Below are positions 60,619 through 64,000 of a stretch of 64,000 nt of DNA, in pieces (within the stretch, counting starts at the first letter, position 1; the number at the start of each line of letters is the position of its first letter). A model generated the notes under the pieces. The model was not told the DNA's origin, ran no database searches, and saw nothing but the letters and a program-made list of their open reading frames with translations. The DNA is taken from assembly GCA_910584685.1 (NCBI GenBank), contig CAJUAO010000010.1:48038-112037 (forward strand), in the 5' to 3' direction. The stretch comes from an uncultured Lachnospiraceae bacterium (GTDB lineage: Bacteria > Bacillota > Clostridia > Lachnospirales > Lachnospiraceae). The translations under genes were made by a program, and so were the position numbers.

Positions 60619-60792
60619 TTGGATAACTTATTTGATACAGGAGAAATGGAAGCGCTTCTCAATCAGTTAAACGCTTCAAATCTTGAGAAAGCTGCCGACG
60701 AAGCTTCGCCATCCTCTATGACAAAGGAAATGGAGGCATCTCAGAGGCGTTATGAGGAAATACTTAAAAAGCACGAAAATGATAAGGAGTAA
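60619..60792 (+). CDS. 57-residue acidic protein, unknown
   Basis: A small protein starting with TTG 60619, supported by a perfect AAGGAGG 8 nt upstream and a strong terminator after it. It begins MDNLFDTGEMEALLNQLNAS and ends YEEILKKHENDKE; two amphipathic helices flank a Ser/Pro hinge (ASPSSM). No Cys, no membrane segment. Too short for most gene callers. Function unknown; a protein-binding helper or regulator is plausible. An AATTTTGCAAAATT palindrome (60590-60603) touches the ribosome binding site and could limit its translation. Confidence 0.75.
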   Translation: MDNLFDTGEMEALLNQLNASNLEKAADEASPSSMTKEMEASQRRYEEILKKHENDKE

Positions 60793-60818
60793 TATTTACA
60801 ATACTCCAGTCAATTAAC

Positions 60819-60870
60819 AAAAAGGCTGCCTGCCGTTCCATTAAACCACGGAACAGCAGGCAGCCTTTTT
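60819..60870. terminator. Bidirectional terminator between the small gene and glyA
   Basis: AAAAAGGCTGCCTGC pairs perfectly with its complement, and after one mismatch GTTCC pairs with GGAAC around a 10-nt loop. T-runs are present on both strands. Confidence 0.95.
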
Positions 60871-60879
60871 ATTTTTCAT

Positions 60880-62127
60880 TTATTTATACAAAGGATACTT
60901 ATCGCAAATCTTAGTAACCTCAGCTCTGATATAATCTGCCTTAGCTTCAAAATCTGTCGCTGCAAGCCATATAAGACCTGCTATTTTCTCCATATCACTC
61001 TCTGTAAGTCCTCTTGACGTCACCGCAGGAGTTCCTATTCTGACGCCTGACGTTACAAACGGACTTCTTGGGTCATTTGGAACTGTATTTTTATTTAATG
61101 TAATATAAACCTCGTCACATCTGTTCTGAAGCTCCTTACCGCTTATTTCCATACCTCTTAAGTCCACAAGCATGAGATGATTATCAGTACCGCCTGTAAG
61201 TATCTTAAAGCCCTCCTTTTGAAGCAACGTACAAAGGGCCTGGGCATTTTTTACAATCTGTGTCTGATACGCCTTAAACTCCGGCTTAAGAGCCTCGCCA
61301 AAGCATACTGCCTTTGAGGCTATAACATGCATAAGAGGGCCTCCCTGAATACCCGGGAATATGGCTTTGTTGAAATTAAACTTTTCAGCCGCCTCCTTGT
61401 TTGCAAGAATAAGTCCGCCTCTCGGGCCTCTCAGGGTCTTATGTGTTGTAGTTGTAACCACGTCTGCATATGGAATTGGGCTTGGATGAAGTCCGGCTGC
61501 CACAAGTCCGGCTATATGAGCCATATCTACCATAAGATATGCTCCCACCTTATCAGCAACCTCTCTGAAACGCTTAAAATCAATAGTTCTCGCATATGCG
61601 CTTGCGCCTGCCACAATAAGCTTCGGCTTACACTCTGCCGCTATTCTTTCAAGCTCGTCATAATCTATAAAGCCCTCATCATTTACACCATATGGAACTA
61701 TATTAAAATACTTTCCTGACATATTTACAGGACTTCCATGTGTCAGATGTCCGCCGTGGTCAAGATTCATGCCCATAACAGTATCACCCGGCTCAACCAT
61801 TGCAAAAAATGCAGCCATATTTGCCTGGGCGCCTGAATGCGGCTGTACGTTGGCATAATCACATCCAAACAGCTTCTTTGCCCGCTCTATAGCAATATTT
61901 TCAACTATATCCACATCCTCACAGCCTCCATAATATCTCTTACCCGGATACCCTTCGGCATACTTGTTTGTAAGAACCGTACCCATAGCTGCCATAACAG
62001 CCTCAGATACTATATTTTCCGATGCAATAAGCTCCAGATTTCTTCTCTGTCTGTTTGCCTCAAGCTCTACTGCCTCTCCAACCTCCGAATCACTTTGCTT
62101 TAAAAACTCTATAATGTCATTTACCAT
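60880..62127 (-). CDS. glyA: Serine hydroxymethyltransferase
   Basis: Interconverts serine and glycine with tetrahydrofolate; 415 residues, usual length. RRNLELIASENIVSEAVMAA, NKYAEGYPGKRYYGGCEDVD, the PLP Lys in VVTTTTHKTLRGPRGGLI, and PRSPFVTSGVRIGTPAVTSR are all intact. AAAGGA lies 6 nt before ATG 62127. It is transcribed alone from its own promoter and ends at the bidirectional terminator. In Bacillus glyA belongs to the ywlC-upp cluster, but here it is separate. Confidence 0.97.
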   Translation of the reverse strand: MVNDIIEFLKQSDSEVGEAVELEANRQRRNLELIASENIVSEAVMAAMGTVLTNKYAEGYPGKRYYGGCEDVDIVENIAIERAKKLFGCDYANVQPHSGAQANMAAFFAMVEPGDTVMGMNLDHGGHLTHGSPVNMSGKYFNIVPYGVNDEGFIDYDELERIAAECKPKLIVAGASAYARTIDFKRFREVADKVGAYLMVDMAHIAGLVAAGLHPSPIPYADVVTTTTHKTLRGPRGGLILANKEAAEKFNFNKAIFPGIQGGPLMHVIASKAVCFGEALKPEFKAYQTQIVKNAQALCTLLQKEGFKILTGGTDNHLMLVDLRGMEISGKELQNRCDEVYITLNKNTVPNDPRSPFVTSGVRIGTPAVTSRGLTESDMEKIAGLIWLAATDFEAKADYIRAEVTKICDKYPLYK

Positions 62128-62171
62128 TTTTTATCCTTTCCGCGTATGTACGCCTTATCTGCAATGTATAA

Positions 62172-62201
62172 ATAATACACTACTTTCACCTGTCATGTCA
62201 A
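62172..62201 (-). promoter_or_regulatory. Promoter for glyA
   Basis: TTGACA (62201-62196), 18-nt spacer, TATTAT (62177-62172). From 62202 to 62366 only AT-rich sequence without a clear signal is seen. Confidence 0.8.
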
Positions 62202-62366
62202 CCGGCTAATAAAATTTTCATTCACATATTATTGCATAATTATTCACAATTTTTCCAAATCCTTTTCACAAAGTAAACATAAATATCCCTTATTATATAC
62301 CTATCAAAAGGAGCAATACCTCTTGATAAAAATTTTTTTCATATTCATAACTCCCCCTTTTATTAA

Positions 62367-62403
62367 AGAAACGAGATGTGCATGTACTGCCTGTCTCGTT
62401 TCT
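62367..62403 (-). terminator. Hairpin after the AI-2E family gene
   Basis: AGAAACGAGA pairs perfectly with TCTCGTTTCT (10 bp, 17-nt loop), 18 nt past the stop. The tail on the minus strand is TTTCTTTAAT, so the T-run is broken. Confidence 0.65.
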
Positions 62404-62420
62404 AATATTTTGGTATACTT

Positions 62421-63653
62421 TTATTCCTTAAGATTTTTATCCTCAGTTATTAATGTATCTCTTGATATAATCCCTGTTTCGTGATTCTCCTCAAACTCCA
62501 CATTTCGATTTTTAAGCTTCTTTTCCATAGCCGTGCTTAAAAGATACGCTATAACCGCTGTTACCGGCACGCCTAAAAACATTCCTGCCACGCCTGCCAC
62601 AGAGCCTCCTACCGTAATTGCAAAGATTATCCATATAGGACGAAGTCCCGTGCTCTCTCCAAGAATTTTCGGCCCAAGATATAATCCGTCAAACTGCTGT
62701 AAAACTACTATAATAACAGCAAATATAACCGCATAGGTAAAATCCACTATCAAAAGAAGCAGTATCCCCGGTATGGCTCCTATAAAAGGACCAAAGTAAG
62801 GTATCATATTTGTTATCCCCACAATAACACTGATTACAAGAGCGTAAGGTATACCTATTATCATCATTATTACCCAGCATAAAAAGCCTATAATAATGGA
62901 GTCTATCATCTTTCCTATAATAAAGTTGCCAAATATTTTGTTGCACTCTGAAGATACGATAAGGATTCTGTCTGCCTTTGCCTCAGGAAACACTGCATAT
63001 ATTGCCCTTTTTATATTATTTATAAGCTTTGGCTTGTCTAACAGCATGTAGACGGAAACCATTATGGCTATAAGGGTATTTACTATACCTGAGATAATAG
63101 ATACCGACGTGCTGTACAGCTTTGGCAATACGGACACGGCAAGCTCCTTCAGCCACTTTTCCATCTGCTCTGGAATATCCTCTATAAAATCTATCACCGT
63201 ATTAAGCTTCCACTGTGGATACTGGTCGTTAAGATTTTCAAAAAAATCGACTATCTTGTTATAGCCCGTCTGGGCGCTCTCTATAAAAGTAGACAACTGC
63301 ATAAGGGATTCGACTATCTGAGGCACAATATAAAACAGACATATTGTAATTACCGATATAACCAATATGTATGACAACAGCACCGAAAGCCCCTTGCTTA
63401 TTCCTGCCCTCTTTATTCTGAATATTCCCCTGAAAAGTTTTCTGTTAAAAAAGTCTACTAGGGGATTAATTAAATATGCTATAAACAAGCCTAAAAGAAA
63501 AGGATACAGCATGCTTAAAATATTTCCAAGATTAGTTTTGGCATCGTCCCAATACCATACCACCTTCAATGCGCACGCTATTAATACTGCTAAAGTTACT
63601 ATATACAAACCCCTTCCAACCAGCCTGGCCCTTTTTTTCTTTTTATCTATCAT
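62421..63653 (-). CDS. AI-2E family permease, second copy
   Basis: A 410-residue polytopic protein of the AI-2E superfamily. Two helices near the N-terminus are followed by IISMLYPFLLGLFIAYLINP-type and FFNRKLFRGIFRIKRAGISK-type segments, a soluble region at about 120-190, then VGITNMIPYFGPFIGAIPGI and LGPKILGESTGLRPIWIIFA, which are the family hallmark. The acidic tail ends ITEDKNLKE. Start ATG 63653 has GGGAGG 6 nt upstream; the frame open to 63677 is rejected. It has a different sequence from the copy at 2042-3115 and probably a different role; the substrate is unknown. Confidence 0.88.
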   Translation of the reverse strand: MIDKKKKRARLVGRGLYIVTLAVLIACALKVVWYWDDAKTNLGNILSMLYPFLLGLFIAYLINPLVDFFNRKLFRGIFRIKRAGISKGLSVLLSYILVISVITICLFYIVPQIVESLMQLSTFIESAQTGYNKIVDFFENLNDQYPQWKLNTVIDFIEDIPEQMEKWLKELAVSVLPKLYSTSVSIISGIVNTLIAIMVSVYMLLDKPKLINNIKRAIYAVFPEAKADRILIVSSECNKIFGNFIIGKMIDSIIIGFLCWVIMMIIGIPYALVISVIVGITNMIPYFGPFIGAIPGILLLLIVDFTYAVIFAVIIVVLQQFDGLYLGPKILGESTGLRPIWIIFAITVGGSVAGVAGMFLGVPVTAVIAYLLSTAMEKKLKNRNVEFEENHETGIISRDTLITEDKNLKE

Positions 63654-63692
63654 GTTAATCCTCCCTTTCCAAAACATGATTTTGCTTCTAAT

Positions 63693-63721
63693 AGTATATC
63701 AGCCTTATTTTCCTTTTTAAA
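63693..63721 (-). promoter_or_regulatory. Candidate promoter for the second AI-2E family gene
   Basis: TTTAAA (63721-63716), 17-nt spacer, TATACT (63698-63693) with TGA before the -10. The -35 is weak. Sequence from 63722 to 63870 is AT-rich with no gene. Confidence 0.5.
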
Positions 63722-63870
63722 CCCTTTTTTATATTTTTTCGCAAAAAATGCCCCGCTTATGCCAAAAGCCTGCCACTGCCCTTGAGCCGGATAAAAAAGC
63801 TTAAATATATTGTATTTTTAAGGCTTTTTCAAAATATGAAAAAAAGTTCTGTTTTTTTTTTAAAAAATAC

Positions 63871-63899
63871 TTGCCTTTTTACAAACTATGTCGTATAAT
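63871..63899 (+). promoter_or_regulatory. Promoter for the tRNA gene
   Basis: TTGCCT (63871-63876), 17-nt spacer, TATAAT (63894-63899), 47 nt upstream of the mature tRNA 5' end. Confidence 0.85.
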
Positions 63900-63945
63900 A
63901 GTCCATGCGTTAAGCGACAAATGCATAAATCATAAGAATTCAGAC

Positions 63946-64000
63946 GCGCGATTAGCTCAGTTGGTAGAGCACCTGACTCTTAATCAGGGTGTCCAGGGTT
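63946..64000 (+). tRNA. tRNA-Lys (anticodon CTT), cut by window edge
   Basis: The 5' acceptor GCGCGAT, TA, the D-arm GCTCAGTTGGTAGAGC, the anticodon stem CCTGA/TCAGG with loop CTCTTAA (anticodon CTT at 63979-63981), and the start of the variable loop and T-arm (GTGTCCAGGGTT) are present. The last 20 or so nt lie beyond the window. Confidence 0.95.

Noticed and set aside
1..64000. Prophage, insertion sequences, integrases or attachment sites
   Set aside because: No transposase, integrase, recombinase or phage structural gene was recognised. The tRNA-Lys at the right edge could serve as an attachment site, but its 3' end is outside the window.

Overview
The window is a dense, low-GC chromosomal segment of an anaerobic Firmicute, most likely a Lachnospiraceae member (Clostridia). 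The reasons are the low-GC codon use, the strong AGGAGG-type ribosome binding sites, a Gram-positive large SRP RNA, a SAM-I (S-box) riboswitch before metK, a split two-gene transketolase, an F-ATPase c subunit with a sodium-type ligand set, and a secreted M23 peptidase with LysM and G5 domains. No phage, insertion sequence or CRISPR array is visible. Most of the window is housekeeping on the minus strand. A tRNA-Lys gene runs off the right end and a response regulator gene runs off the left end.

Layout, left to right. 1-3115: a two-component pair (kinase first, overlapping the regulator) and an AI-2E family permease. 3259-9377: metK with its riboswitch, murA, an M23 cell-wall hydrolase, aroK, and divergent pgsA. 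9360-12862: a minus operon starting with a RelQ-like alarmone synthetase, then a sigma-factor-like protein lacking region 4, a TcaA-like membrane protein and a flavin reductase. 12960-15402: split transketolase and a fructose-6-phosphate aldolase/transaldolase. 15662-22827: the complete F1Fo ATP synthase operon. 22977-38965: a very long co-directional run, which in transcription order is pfkA, dnaX, ybaB, recR, three genes resembling JetA, JetB and JetC of Wadjet/MksBEF-type SMC complexes, a TPR plus P-loop protein, an RDD membrane protein, sua5, a phosphatase-like gene with a dead active site, rpiB and dCMP deaminase. The SRP RNA and tadA diverge from pfkA.

39962-56100: an acetyltransferase, a degenerate HD-GYP-like protein, a membrane protein, a protein with hexapeptide repeats, the classical metG-tatD-rsmA operon, a large secreted protein of unknown role, a DUF885-type lipoprotein and a heterodimeric ABC exporter. 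56401-59906 is the most accessory-looking part. It is visibly more AT-rich and on the plus strand, and encodes a small secreted protein, two ABC permeases, an ABC ATPase and a membrane-anchored protein. 60021-64000: a MarR/FabT-like regulator, a structured leader before a 57-residue protein, glyA, a second AI-2E family permease and the tRNA.

The best candidates for something undescribed are: the chromosomal JetABC-like SMC operon without a JetD nuclease, embedded after recR; the exported-peptide/ABC cassette at 56401-59906; the alarmone synthetase plus truncated sigma-like operon; the three-way-junction RNA at 60471-60586; and the inactivated YwlE-like phosphatase kept in its conserved neighbourhood. 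All functional assignments come from reading motifs and context by eye. No database search was run.
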